Shown here: positions 36,323 to 44,225 of the stretch, in pieces | Layout of the letters: each line of letters begins with the position of its first letter | Position numbering within the stretch: the stretch's first letter is position 1 | Assembly: GCA_017996175.1 (NCBI GenBank) | Contig: JAGOHK010000027.1 | Location: forward strand, 1 to 46,179 | Direction of reading: 5' to 3' | Origin: Leptospiraceae bacterium | GTDB lineage: Bacteria > Spirochaetota > Leptospiria > Leptospirales > Leptospiraceae | DNA: 46,179 nucleotides | Notes under the pieces: model-generated | Databases searched by the model: none | Told to the model about the DNA's origin: nothing | Seen by the model: only the letters and a program-made list of their open reading frames with translations | Position numbers and translations under genes: made by a program

Positions 36323-36919
36323 TTAGTTTTTATGTTTATTCTCTGCGTTAAATTGCAATTCAACGATTGAGCCGTTGATTTTGTTATCCAAGGGATTATC
36401 TGTGATTGTTTCGTTATTGTGATATAAAATTTTTACAGTATCCATTAGGCTGCGAATAATCTTCAAACCCTTGCCCATATTCTTATGCGGTTTATTGATT
36501 CCTCCAAATGGAAGTTGACCGGGACTGTCAGATTGATGCTGTTTGATGTCACCTAAATAGTTATCTAGGTTGCGTGGAGCAGGCTCATAATCATCGCTTA
36601 CAGTTTCACTGATTTTTAATCCACGTCCATAATCTAAAATCAGAAGAGTAAATTTGGAGTTTTCAATTCTCCATCTGCAAATAATTGTTTCTTCACTCTG
36701 GTTAGATACGTTTGCAGTAATGGAATTGGTAAGCGCTTCATCAGCAGCTAGAACGATTTGAGAGATGTCGTCTTCTCCAAAGGAATTTTGGCTTAAACTA
36801 ACTCGTAGTTGTTTGCGAAATTGGCGAACTGACTCCATATCAGGTGGAAGAAACATAACGTAGGAATTGTCAGGCATTTGGATAAATAGATCTTTTTCTG
36901 ACATAATGTTTTTTAACAC
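36323..36919 (-). CDS. RsbW-like anti-sigma/serine-kinase ATPase domain protein
   Basis: 198 residues from a GTG at 36919, or 193 from an ATG at 36904; AAGGTGA directly upstream fits the second start only with a long spacer, so the choice is open. It is a HATPase_c_2 domain: helix with FRKQLRVSL, N box AADEALTNS (~48-60), LDYGRGL, and GKGLKIIRSLMD. A ~25-residue insert with SPGQLPFGG lies in the ATP-lid region. Family members bind a sigma factor or phosphorylate an STAS antagonist. Neither is adjacent, but a SpoIIE-type phosphatase lies three genes upstream on the same strand. Confidence 0.88.
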   Translation of the reverse strand: MLKNIMSEKDLFIQMPDNSYVMFLPPDMESVRQFRKQLRVSLSQNSFGEDDISQIVLAADEALTNSITANVSNQSEETIICRWRIENSKFTLLILDYGRGLKISETVSDDYEPAPRNLDNYLGDIKQHQSDSPGQLPFGGINKPHKNMGKGLKIIRSLMDTVKILYHNNETITDNPLDNKINGSIVELQFNAENKHKN

Positions 36920-36977
36920 TCACCTTGGACGATTGAATAATAAATTATCATGGTCACTATTATAAGCAATATAAATT

Positions 36978-37418
36978 TTATTTTGCAATGCTTTTTTCTT
37001 TGTACTGCATTTCGATATGGCCAATACCTGCATCTAGAAAAGTATCTCCTATCGCTTCAAAACCAAGTTTAGCATAAAATTTTTCGGCGCTCAATTGAGC
37101 ATAGAGATAGACTTGCGTTTCTAATTCAATATTACAAGCGGTTAATAATTTCTTTACTAAACTTCTACCGACTCCTAATCCTCTATATTCCTTTAAAACG
37201 CAGAATCTTTCCAGTTTTATGCCCTTTGGGGTAATCCGCATTCTAGCTGTTCCAACTGGAATTTCTTTAAGGAAAGCTAATATATGCAAACATTTATCTT
37301 CAAATTCATCGTATTCTTCTTCTAAAGGAACATTCTGCTCTTCTACGAAAACTTTTTTTCTAATCTCAAAAGCAATTTTTAGTTCTTCTGTGCTGGATAC
37401 TTCAATTATACTTATCAT
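36978..37418 (-). CDS. GNAT N-acetyltransferase
   Basis: 146 residues. The ElaA/YjcF-like GNAT pattern is clear: KVFVEEQNVPLEEEYDEFE at the start, strands LKEIPVGTARMRI, the acetyl-CoA loop LKEYRGLGVGRSLV (~76-89) and LYAQLSAEKFYAKLGF near the end. Substrate unknown. Its ATG overlaps the stop region of pyrD by 4 bp, so it is translationally coupled to pyrimidine synthesis by position, which need not mean a shared function. Confidence 0.92.
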   Translation of the reverse strand: MISIIEVSSTEELKIAFEIRKKVFVEEQNVPLEEEYDEFEDKCLHILAFLKEIPVGTARMRITPKGIKLERFCVLKEYRGLGVGRSLVKKLLTACNIELETQVYLYAQLSAEKFYAKLGFEAIGDTFLDAGIGHIEMQYKEKSIAK

Positions 37419-38509
37419 TTAGATTTAGTATCAGTACCAACTAGTTCAGAGATTTTTTTTACTCCCTGTCTTTTCATGAACTTATCCAGATACTCCAATA
37501 TCGAAAAAGGAAGAAGTGGACCTTTATAAATATAGCCAGTATAGATTTGAATTAAGTTTGCACCAGCCTGAACTTTTTCTAATGCAGCTTCTCCAGAATC
37601 AATTCCGCCCACTCCAATGATGGGAATTCGTCCTTGGAGTTTTTTATAGGCTAATTTTATTATTTCAGTAGAGCGTTTTCTAAGCGGCAAACCGGAAATT
37701 CCCCCATCTTCCACTTCCCTATAGTTAGAAAGTACTTTTTTATCTATTGTAGTATTAGTAAGAATTACACCTGCTAAATTAAAATCAAGGATAACATCGA
37801 GTAACTCCTCAATGGCGCTATCTGCTAGGTCTGGCGCTAATTTAATAAAAGTAGGAATTAAAAAGTTTCCACCTAGTCCTTTTTTTATACCTTTTATAAG
37901 AGTTACAAACGCATCCTTCTCTTGAAAACTTCTAAGCCCAGGTGTGTTAGGAGAGCTAATATTGATTACCCCGTAATCGCCTAAGCTGGATAATTTTTGA
38001 AAAGTTCTCACATAATCATCGACTGTATTTTCAACAGGGACTAATTTCGTTTTACCGGCGTTGATTCCTCTTGGAATGGTTTTTGTCTGTTTGTAAATAG
38101 TTTGGTATGCTTTATCGGTACCCGGATTATTAAATCCCATTCGATTGACTAACGCAGAATCTTTTTCGTAGCGAAAAATTCTAGGTTTAGGATTACCAGG
38201 TTGTTCTTCTCCGGTAATTGTGCCAATCTCAACATGTCCAAATCCAAGCCTTGCTAAAAATGGATACAGTTCGCCAGTTTTATCAAACCCTGCCGCCATA
38301 CCTAATGGGTTTTTAAAATTTATTCCAGCTATTTGCACTTCCAATCGTTTGCTTTCATAGTTGGTAAGTTTTTCTAAAATAGGAAATACGAATGGCAGGG
38401 AATTGGCAAAGTTGAGTAAATTTTTCGATAACTCATGCGCATTTTCCGGATTTAAACGGAAGAAAAATTGTTTTAAAGTAGTTTCATAAATTAGTTCTCT
38501 TGGATTCAT
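37415..38509 (-). CDS. pyrD: Dihydroorotate dehydrogenase, quinone-dependent class 2
   Basis: 364 residues. An N-terminal helical extension (~1-45, LIYETTLKQFFFRLNPE) marks the membrane-associated class 2 form. FMN- and substrate-binding motifs follow: NPLGMAAGFDK, RMGFNNPG, NISSPNTPGLR with catalytic base Ser186, KLAPD, TNTT, GGISG and IGVGGIDSG. It oxidises dihydroorotate to orotate, passing electrons to quinone. The gene lies 41 bp after the 7TM phosphatase gene and overlaps the GNAT gene by 4 bp. Confidence 0.96.
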   Translation of the reverse strand: MNPRELIYETTLKQFFFRLNPENAHELSKNLLNFANSLPFVFPILEKLTNYESKRLEVQIAGINFKNPLGMAAGFDKTGELYPFLARLGFGHVEIGTITGEEQPGNPKPRIFRYEKDSALVNRMGFNNPGTDKAYQTIYKQTKTIPRGINAGKTKLVPVENTVDDYVRTFQKLSSLGDYGVINISSPNTPGLRSFQEKDAFVTLIKGIKKGLGGNFLIPTFIKLAPDLADSAIEELLDVILDFNLAGVILTNTTIDKKVLSNYREVEDGGISGLPLRKRSTEIIKLAYKKLQGRIPIIGVGGIDSGEAALEKVQAGANLIQIYTGYIYKGPLLPFSILEYLDKFMKRQGVKKISELVGTDTKSK

Positions 38510-38550
38510 AACTCTTTATCAACCATTTTACTTGAAAGATTCTTGGAAAT

Positions 38551-41073
38551 CTATTTTTCTTCTAACAATTTTTGTAATTCTTGAGCTTTTAGATTACCAG
38601 GGTCGAGATACATAACATCCGAGAGAAGTTTATTGGCACGAGCAATATTTCCAATCTTTCTATTGATGTCTGAAAGATTTAGAAGATTATTTATATTCCT
38701 AGGCTCTCGTAATTTCAGGCATTCACCGTAGTCGATTGCAAGAGATAAATTCCCTTCGAATTTATACGAGTATGAAATTTTAAAATAATATTCTGAATCC
38801 ATTGGATTGATAGATAGGTATTCTTCACAAAGTACAATGAACTCTTTATAGTTTTTTTGTGAGTAGTAAATATCTAAAAGTTTATGATAAATATTTTTAT
38901 CTTTCTTAATCTGTAGTGCTTTTTTGTAGGCGTCTATCGCATGAGATTGGTCTTTTCGATTTAAACTTATATCGCCTAAATCTACTAACGTGTAGTATTC
39001 AGAACTCACTTCGACTAGAGGTTTATCTTCTTCCAGATAAGAAAGTTTAATTAGAGTATAATCATCCGTAAACTCTCCCATTTTTAAAATTGCATCTGTG
39101 ATTCCTTTTAATTCTCCGTTTCCTTCTTCTACATGTTTTAGAAATTGGTCTCCATCTTCGTTGATATTGCGCTGTCCGTCTGTGTCCATCCCGAGCATAA
39201 TATCGTCGCGTCCATCGGAGCCAATGATGATAGAATCTCCCGGATGCATTTGAAAGGTTTGAATCGTGAGACTTCCGTCTAAACCTAACATTCCCACCTT
39301 ATGTAAATAAAGTTGGTGTTCTAAAAATTCCGCTTTTCCATCTCTATAAAGAACCGTCCAAGGATGTTCTGCATTTAAAAAGAAAAGTGCTCCAGTGGTT
39401 TCTTCGATTAGCCCCATCACAATAGAGATTAACATACTTCCGTCAAAAGATGTGAATACGTTTTGTAATTCGATGAAACAAATTTTTAACCATTGTTCTG
39501 GAAATAATTCCATATTGGGTTTAAATATTTTTGTTCTTTCGATGATGGAGCGAAATACAACTCCTAGAACTAACGCACCACCTGCGCCCTGAATGGATTT
39601 TCCCATTGCGTCTCCGTTGATGAACACACAATAAGTTTTTCCTCGGAGTTTGATATTATTTGCGATACATATATCTCCACCGATTTCGTAGGTTTTGTTT
39701 TTGAACTCAAAGGTTTTCTTTTGTTTAATGAAGAATTCAATTTTGATTTTATTACTCACTGCTTCGTTCACCATCAGAGGTTTAATGAGTAAAGTGGTAA
39801 GAAAATAATCCCCGTCTTGTTGGAGTTTTAGAGTTTGAACTTGGGTGAGAGTTTTTTGTAATTCTCTAGTTCGTTCTTCTACTTTTTTTTCGAGAGTGGC
39901 ATTTAGCTCTTCTACTTCGTTGTGAACTCTCAGGAATCGATTCGCAAGTACGGCAGCAATTCCAATGATAAAACTAAAAAATCCATATTGCAGTAGACCG
40001 AAATTGCCCCAACCTTTGACGATTGCGAGCGAACCAATGATATCAGAAACACCGAAGGTTAATAAAAGTATGAATCCAAAAAAAAGTCTTTTGGAATCAG
40101 GGTGTTTTTTTACAATTCCCCAGATCATTAAATAAAGTAAGTAAATACTTGCTAAAAGCATTGTCAATTGCCAAATAAAAAGTAATTTATAAGCAATTAC
40201 AATTCCTACAAAAAACATAGGAGCGGCTAATAGGAATGATACTCCAAATGAAATTTTAGTAATCATTCTATTTTTGCCCTGGATGAAATTTTCAAAGAAT
40301 GCAACAAAAAAGGGAGCAAAGAAAAATAGGAAAAAATATTCCACACGAGTGACTAACATGGAGTCCAATCCTAGTTCATAAACTGTTGTGCCTCTTGTAA
40401 ATAAATAGATGGAGAGCATAATACAAAATGAACCAAAGAAAAAATTATACTTCTCTTTAGTTCTTTTGGCAAATAGGAGTAAATGATAAAACCCGATGAA
40501 ACCGTAAAGAAATAGCAGCATGAGAGAAATTCTCTCAGAGATTTTTGCTAAATTCTTTTCATGAAAATCAATTGCAGTATCAGAATCTCCATAAACTGCG
40601 ATCTCTTCTCCTTTTACACCTTTGATGATTATATAAATTTCATTTGTTCCAAGTTTAATTAAGTGAGTAGGAATTTTGGCAACTAGGTTCCTACGAAACT
40701 CATATCGCACAAACTCATCATTTACCACAAGTCCACCGGAGGCAATTTTTTCTTCGTTAAAATAGATTTCGTAAGCGTTGCTAATATAGGGAATCAAAAT
40801 GGAAACACTTTCGGATAACTTCTTGTAATCCTCTTCAGAAATTTCTACTTGTTTAAAGAAACTGAGTTCAATGATTTTTTTTTCCTTTAGGTCTTTTATG
40901 TCAGTGGATCTTACTGAGAGTTCTTTAAAGTTTTCCCAACTAGTTGGATCTTTGGAAAAGTTTAGATCGTAATCTTGTTTGACAAACCAGTTATCACGAA
41001 TAGAAATCGGAAAAGCGGAAAGTTGGAATTGAATCAGAGTAAAGAATAAAAGAAAAAGCCATTTAAAATTCAT
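38551..41073 (-). CDS. 7TM-sensor SpoIIE/PP2C phosphatase with TPR tail
   Basis: 840 residues. Signal peptide (~1-20), an extracytoplasmic 7TMR-DISM-type sensor (~21-180), about seven membrane helices (~184-380), a coiled coil (~384-415), a PP2C/SpoIIE phosphatase (~415-680) and TPR helices (~685-838). Metal Asp motifs are intact: GGDIC (~465), GDAMGKS (~488), GSDGRDD (~619) and FTDDYTL (~667). The phosphatase and TPR parts are clearly paralogous to the 8631-10883 protein (shared AMGKSIQGAGGAL), while the sensor part differs. It heads the minus-strand run that includes an RsbW-like kinase. The ATG at 41073 has a poor ribosome-binding sequence and an 8-bp hairpin just upstream. Confidence 0.93.
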   Translation of the reverse strand: MNFKWLFLLFFTLIQFQLSAFPISIRDNWFVKQDYDLNFSKDPTSWENFKELSVRSTDIKDLKEKKIIELSFFKQVEISEEDYKKLSESVSILIPYISNAYEIYFNEEKIASGGLVVNDEFVRYEFRRNLVAKIPTHLIKLGTNEIYIIIKGVKGEEIAVYGDSDTAIDFHEKNLAKISERISLMLLFLYGFIGFYHLLLFAKRTKEKYNFFFGSFCIMLSIYLFTRGTTVYELGLDSMLVTRVEYFFLFFFAPFFVAFFENFIQGKNRMITKISFGVSFLLAAPMFFVGIVIAYKLLFIWQLTMLLASIYLLYLMIWGIVKKHPDSKRLFFGFILLLTFGVSDIIGSLAIVKGWGNFGLLQYGFFSFIIGIAAVLANRFLRVHNEVEELNATLEKKVEERTRELQKTLTQVQTLKLQQDGDYFLTTLLIKPLMVNEAVSNKIKIEFFIKQKKTFEFKNKTYEIGGDICIANNIKLRGKTYCVFINGDAMGKSIQGAGGALVLGVVFRSIIERTKIFKPNMELFPEQWLKICFIELQNVFTSFDGSMLISIVMGLIEETTGALFFLNAEHPWTVLYRDGKAEFLEHQLYLHKVGMLGLDGSLTIQTFQMHPGDSIIIGSDGRDDIMLGMDTDGQRNINEDGDQFLKHVEEGNGELKGITDAILKMGEFTDDYTLIKLSYLEEDKPLVEVSSEYYTLVDLGDISLNRKDQSHAIDAYKKALQIKKDKNIYHKLLDIYYSQKNYKEFIVLCEEYLSINPMDSEYYFKISYSYKFEGNLSLAIDYGECLKLREPRNINNLLNLSDINRKIGNIARANKLLSDVMYLDPGNLKAQELQKLLEEK

Positions 41074-41084
41074 CCAAATAACAT

Positions 41085-41112
41085 AATGCTTGGTTTTAGA
41101 ATTTCAAGCATT
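41085..41112 (-). promoter_or_regulatory. Leader hairpin before phosphatase gene
   Basis: AATGCTTG (41085-41092) and CAAGCATT (41105-41112) are exact inverses with a 12-base loop. In the minus-strand message the hairpin ends 11 bases before the start codon at 41073, over the place of the ribosome-binding site, so it could reduce translation. On the plus strand it is followed by TT only, a weak terminator. Confidence 0.4.
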
Positions 41113-41310
41113 TTACGTTCGGGAAGCGAAAAATAAATAAACCTGCTAAATGAATCACCCTCAAAAAGTCATAAAATCTACTAGAATGCATAAATAAGAA
41201 AGAGAAAAGAACAGTGTAGCTGCTTAAATTGGCGGATATTTTATTTTATACAATTTCAAACTTTAAAAAAACTTTTTTTACCTTGGTTACGGGTTATTTG
41301 AACACTTAAA

Positions 41311-41346
41311 ATTTTAATACATGAATTTATATTCATGTATTAAAAT
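41311..41346. promoter_or_regulatory. Perfect 16-bp-arm palindrome upstream of sbtA operon
   Basis: ATTTTAATACATGAAT (41311-41326), loop TTAT, then ATTCATGTATTAAAAT (41331-41346). A TATAAT box lies at 41364-41369, so the right arm covers the expected -35 region (about 41341-41346). This placement fits an operator for a dimeric repressor or activator. A second TGAATTTATAT follows at 41350-41360, repeating part of the arm and loop. The 18 bp between palindrome and -10 box favour an operator over a terminator. Confidence 0.6.
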
Positions 41347-41407
41347 ACTTGAATTTATATGCGTATAATTTATTTTGTAAAAAGATTCACAAAATAAAGA
41401 GGACAAA

Positions 41408-41608
41408 ATGAAAAAAACTATATACTCATTATTTGTAATGAGCTTTTTTAGTAGTTTGTTTGCCCAGATAAATCAAGAAAAGGTTCTTTCGAAGAAAGTA
41501 AAAAGTGGAGAAATTAAAATTGTAGGTGCTGTTTATTATATTAAAAGCGGCAAAGTAGAATTAATCCCTGAAAACTATTTGAATAAAATTTCAAAGGAGA
41601 AAAAATAA
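41408..41608 (+). CDS. Exported 66-residue protein resembling the beta-carbonic anhydrase C-terminal end
   Basis: 66 residues. Signal peptide MKKTIYSLFVMSFFSSLFA, then about 46 mature residues containing KVKSGEIKIVGAVYYIKSG and KVELI. This matches the last strand pair of beta-carbonic anhydrases, where a similar IVGAVYDLxTGKVEFL string is common, but none of the zinc-binding or catalytic part is present. GAGG precedes the ATG. Its stop overlaps the sbtA start by one base (TAATG), so the two are coupled. The likeness plus the position before a bicarbonate transporter suggests a role in inorganic carbon handling; a decayed remnant is the main alternative. Confidence 0.75.
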   Translation: MKKTIYSLFVMSFFSSLFAQINQEKVLSKKVKSGEIKIVGAVYYIKSGKVELIPENYLNKISKEKK

Positions 41609-42588
41609 TGGAAATCTTTAATTCATTAATAGCAAAGTTGTTATCACCAATGGTGTTAGCATTCGCTCTTGGAATTTTTGCGACACTTATTCAGAGTGAT
41701 CTTAAATTTCCCGAAGGACTTTACATTGGTTTAACCATTTATTTACTTTTTGCAATTGGATTAAAAGGTGGAGCAAAACTATCTGCTACTCCTATGTCAG
41801 AATTTTACAAACCTGCTTTTGGAGCTATTCTGATGTGTTGTCTGATACCAATCTGGTCTTATTTTATTTTAAATAAGCTTGGAAAATTCAATATAGTCAA
41901 CGCTGCTGCAATCGCAGCGCATTATGGTTCAGTATCCGCTGTAACTTTTAGTGAAAGTCTGTCCTATATGGAGGTAATGGGTATTAGCTTCGAAGGATTT
42001 ATGCCAACTATGCTTGCTATAATGGAAGTTCCGGCTATTCTCGTCGCAATTTTTTTGGCTAGAACACAATCCAGGGATAATCAAAATTCGTCTTGGGGAA
42101 ATTTATTGCATGAATTATTTGCAGGACGTGGAACAATTTTGCTAATTGGAGGACTTACCATCGGTTTTCTTTCAGGGAAGAAAGGTTTTGAGCAAGTAGC
42201 CCCTCTTTTTGATACCCCGTTCAAAGGTGTGCTTACATTATTTTTACTAGAAGTTGGGCTTGTTACAGGAAGAAAACTCAGTGATTTAAGGAAGGCGGGT
42301 CCTTTCTTAATTGCGTTCGGTCTAGTTATGCCAGTTATTCATGCTTGCATCGGAATATCTATTGGAAATATATTGGGATTATCTCTTGGAGGTGCGACTA
42401 TTTTTGGAGTGTTATGTGCAAGTGCTTCTTATATTGCCGCACCAGCAGCTATTCGAATTGCACTTCCCGAGGCAAGCCCAACTTTCTATCTCACTTCTGC
42501 GCTTGCAATAACATTTCCTTTCAATATTATCTTTGGCTTACCTCTTTACTTAACAATAGCAAAACTAATTTATGGAGTAAATTCATGA
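41608..42588 (+). CDS. sbtA: Sodium-dependent bicarbonate transporter SbtA
   Basis: 326 residues with about ten membrane helices, matching the SbtA (DUF897) family: LSPMVLAFALGIFATLI at the start, LFAIGLKGGAKLS, the AHYGSVSAVTF segment and a pseudo-repeated second half with ASASYIAAPAAIRIALPEA. It lies at the short end of the family; cyanobacterial SbtA is ~370 residues with a longer cytoplasmic loop. It imports bicarbonate with sodium. AAAGGAG precedes the ATG. The stop overlaps the sbtB start by 4 bp. In a non-photosynthetic organism the carbon would feed carboxylases such as those of fatty-acid and anaplerotic metabolism. Confidence 0.92.
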   Translation: MEIFNSLIAKLLSPMVLAFALGIFATLIQSDLKFPEGLYIGLTIYLLFAIGLKGGAKLSATPMSEFYKPAFGAILMCCLIPIWSYFILNKLGKFNIVNAAAIAAHYGSVSAVTFSESLSYMEVMGISFEGFMPTMLAIMEVPAILVAIFLARTQSRDNQNSSWGNLLHELFAGRGTILLIGGLTIGFLSGKKGFEQVAPLFDTPFKGVLTLFLLEVGLVTGRKLSDLRKAGPFLIAFGLVMPVIHACIGISIGNILGLSLGGATIFGVLCASASYIAAPAAIRIALPEASPTFYLTSALAITFPFNIIFGLPLYLTIAKLIYGVNS

Positions 42589-42887
42589 ACTTACATCCGG
42601 TGGAACTAATTACAATTATCTCTTTGGACGTTTTAGAAGAACGACTGATTTCTGAATTAAAGACGTTAGGTGTAAAAGGTTATACAATCAGTGAAGCGCA
42701 TGGCGAAGGACTTAGTCAGCGCAGAGACGATAGTTGGGAAGGAAGAAATATACGTATCGAAATTCTTGCCTCATCCGAAACCACAGAAAAAGTTTTTGCA
42801 CATTTGCAGAAAGAATATTTTCCCAAATACAAAATGATTGCGTTTAATCAGACAGTAAAAGTTCTTAGGAAAGAAAAGTTTCTTTGA
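42585..42887 (+). CDS. sbtB: PII-like regulator SbtB
   Basis: 100 residues, starting at the ATG inside the sbtA stop (ATGA). The ferredoxin-like PII fold is recognisable: VELITIISLDVLEERLISEL, LGVKGYTISEAHGEG, a short T-loop (LSQRRDDSWEGR), and the strand IRIEILASSE. It aligns well with cyanobacterial SbtB, which binds adenine nucleotides including cAMP and gates SbtA. The C-terminal redox loop of SbtB (CGPEGC) is absent; the protein ends in KVLRKEKFL. An adenylate cyclase is encoded at 18591-21788, but any link is speculation. Confidence 0.9.
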   Translation: MNLHPVELITIISLDVLEERLISELKTLGVKGYTISEAHGEGLSQRRDDSWEGRNIRIEILASSETTEKVFAHLQKEYFPKYKMIAFNQTVKVLRKEKFL

Positions 42888-42894
42888 ATCATTG

Positions 42895-43050
42895 GGTGAA
42901 ATTTTGTGAATGGTCACTTCGACTTGTAGTGAGCCTGCCGAATCTATACAATTTTCGTAAGCGGCTAACGAAAGAAAAACCTTTTTTAGATTTTTACTAT
43001 CGCATCAGTAACGAAAATTACTCGCTATCGCTAGTGACCACTTTTTGCAG
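42895..43050. repeat. Degenerate palindromic repeat remnant
   Basis: GAATGGTCACTTCGACTTG with TAGTGAGCCTGCCGAA near 42907-42940 and the inverse AGTGACCACT at 43033-43042 resemble the common bacterial GGTCACTTCGACAAGCTCAG type of palindrome. A 64-codon reading frame across it has no support. It separates sbtB from convergent fabI. Confidence 0.45.
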
Positions 43051-43081
43051 AATCCATATCTTCATATTAGGCAAATAGATA

Positions 43082-43921
43082 TTACCCTCTAATATTATAA
43101 CCTCCGTCTACATGCCTGATCTCGCCTGTTACTCGACCATAAGGACGGAGTAAATAGGCAACTTCATAGCCAAGGTCTTCCGGTAATGCGTTGCCCATTG
43201 GTGAATTTTGTTCTGCGAACTCCAGAGCTTCTTGTAAGCCTTGGATTGCTCCACCCGCTTTACTTCCGGTGAATGGAGAAAAACGAATTGAGTTTACTTT
43301 AATATTGTGTGACTTCCCGAGTTCGAAAGCCAACTCCCGTGTTATCCGCTCGAGTGCAGCTTTTGCAACACCTACATTTTTATATGGATGACGAACAATT
43401 TTTTCAGCACCAAGATAACTAAGCGAAACGATCGAAGCATTTTTTTGTAAAACATTTTGATTTAATAAACTGCGGGTAACAGCGATTAGAGAGTAAGCAG
43501 AAACATCCATTGTTCCCATGAATTCTTCTCTGGTTACTTCTATTAAAGGTTTAACCGCTCCAGCACGAATTGTTTTATCCATTGCGATGGAATGCAAAAG
43601 TCCATTTAATTGGATTCCTCTTGCCACGAGTTCTTTTGTCGTAAAGTCTATGCTTTCATCAATTGTTACGTCTAGAGGCAAAGTAATAGTATCCTTACCA
43701 AGTTCTTTAGATATTGTTTCTTGGAAATCGGAATAGGTTTTTTCTAAATATGATTTTGCCTTATCTGATAAATTTGAGTGATAGGGGGTTATTCCTAAAC
43801 CAGTACAAACTAATTCTGCCCCTTCCTTCTTTGTTTGTTTTGCGATGGCAAGGGCAAGCGATCCTGAATCAGTAATTCCTGTAATTAAAACGGTGCAATT
43901 TTTTAGTGGTAGTTCAGACAT
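43082..43921 (-). CDS. fabI: Enoyl-[acyl-carrier-protein] reductase (NADH), FabI type
   Basis: 279 residues, an SDR-fold enzyme of fatty acid elongation. The N-terminal NAD site reads VLITGITDSGSLALAIAK, the middle has LHSIAM, and the catalytic YKNVGVAK gives the Tyr-(x6)-Lys pattern of FabI; RFSPFTGSKAGG is the substrate-loop region and VDGGYNI closes the protein, as in FabI. Slightly longer than E. coli FabI (262) owing to an insert after the first strand (SNLSDKAKSYLEKTYSDF). AGGAG precedes the ATG at 43921. Confidence 0.94.
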   Translation of the reverse strand: MSELPLKNCTVLITGITDSGSLALAIAKQTKKEGAELVCTGLGITPYHSNLSDKAKSYLEKTYSDFQETISKELGKDTITLPLDVTIDESIDFTTKELVARGIQLNGLLHSIAMDKTIRAGAVKPLIEVTREEFMGTMDVSAYSLIAVTRSLLNQNVLQKNASIVSLSYLGAEKIVRHPYKNVGVAKAALERITRELAFELGKSHNIKVNSIRFSPFTGSKAGGAIQGLQEALEFAEQNSPMGNALPEDLGYEVAYLLRPYGRVTGEIRHVDGGYNIRG

Positions 43922-44225
43922 TGTTTCTCCTGAGTTTATTTATTGAAAATGCAAAAGATTACAAATACTATATCGTTCGCATTTATTTGGTCTAATATAC
44001 AATAACTTTGCTAAATGCTTTTACGATTAATATTTGGGTATTCATTATAGAATTAGTCTTTTATACCAATTATCAAAAGTAAATTCTGATTTAAAGCTAA
44101 ATAACTTGCTTTCGCTATAGATGGCAATTGGGAATACCCCTTTCTAGAAAAATAGCGGAACTTATTTATTAGAAATGGTAAAAGTATTCCTAGCAAAAAA
44201 AGAAGAAAATAGGTTCAAGTTAAGC
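43922..44225. other. 304-bp divergent intergenic region with 99-bp repeat
   Basis: Holds repeat copy 2 (44080-44178). No gene is supported. The promoters of fabI and of the lipoprotein gene should lie here; none could be placed firmly. Confidence 0.5.
44080..44178 (+). repeat. 99-bp dispersed repeat, copy 2
   Basis: Ungapped match to 8381-8479 (82 of 99 by hand count). It is followed by AAAGTATTCC, the inverse of GGAATAC within the repeat, so this copy may fold into a longer hairpin. Its 3' end covers an in-frame ATG at 44175, which argues for the lipoprotein start at 44226. Confidence 0.75.

Larger units (their letters stand above)
41074..41407. other. 334-bp divergent intergenic region with two hairpins
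   Basis: No gene seen. It holds the hairpin at 41085-41112 next to the phosphatase start and the perfect palindrome at 41311-41346 upstream of the bicarbonate-transport genes. The rest is AT-rich. Confidence 0.6.

Noticed and set aside
42345..42584. Long upstream extension of the sbtB frame
   Set aside because: It runs through sbtA in another frame; PII-like homology begins only at the ATG at 42585.
42884..43078. 64-codon reading frame after sbtB
   Set aside because: Lies in a degenerate palindromic repeat, has no ribosome-binding site of note and no recognisable protein features.
44175..44225. Upstream start for the small lipoprotein
   Set aside because: The ATG lies in the 99-bp repeat and would bury the lipoprotein signal peptide behind 17 charged residues.
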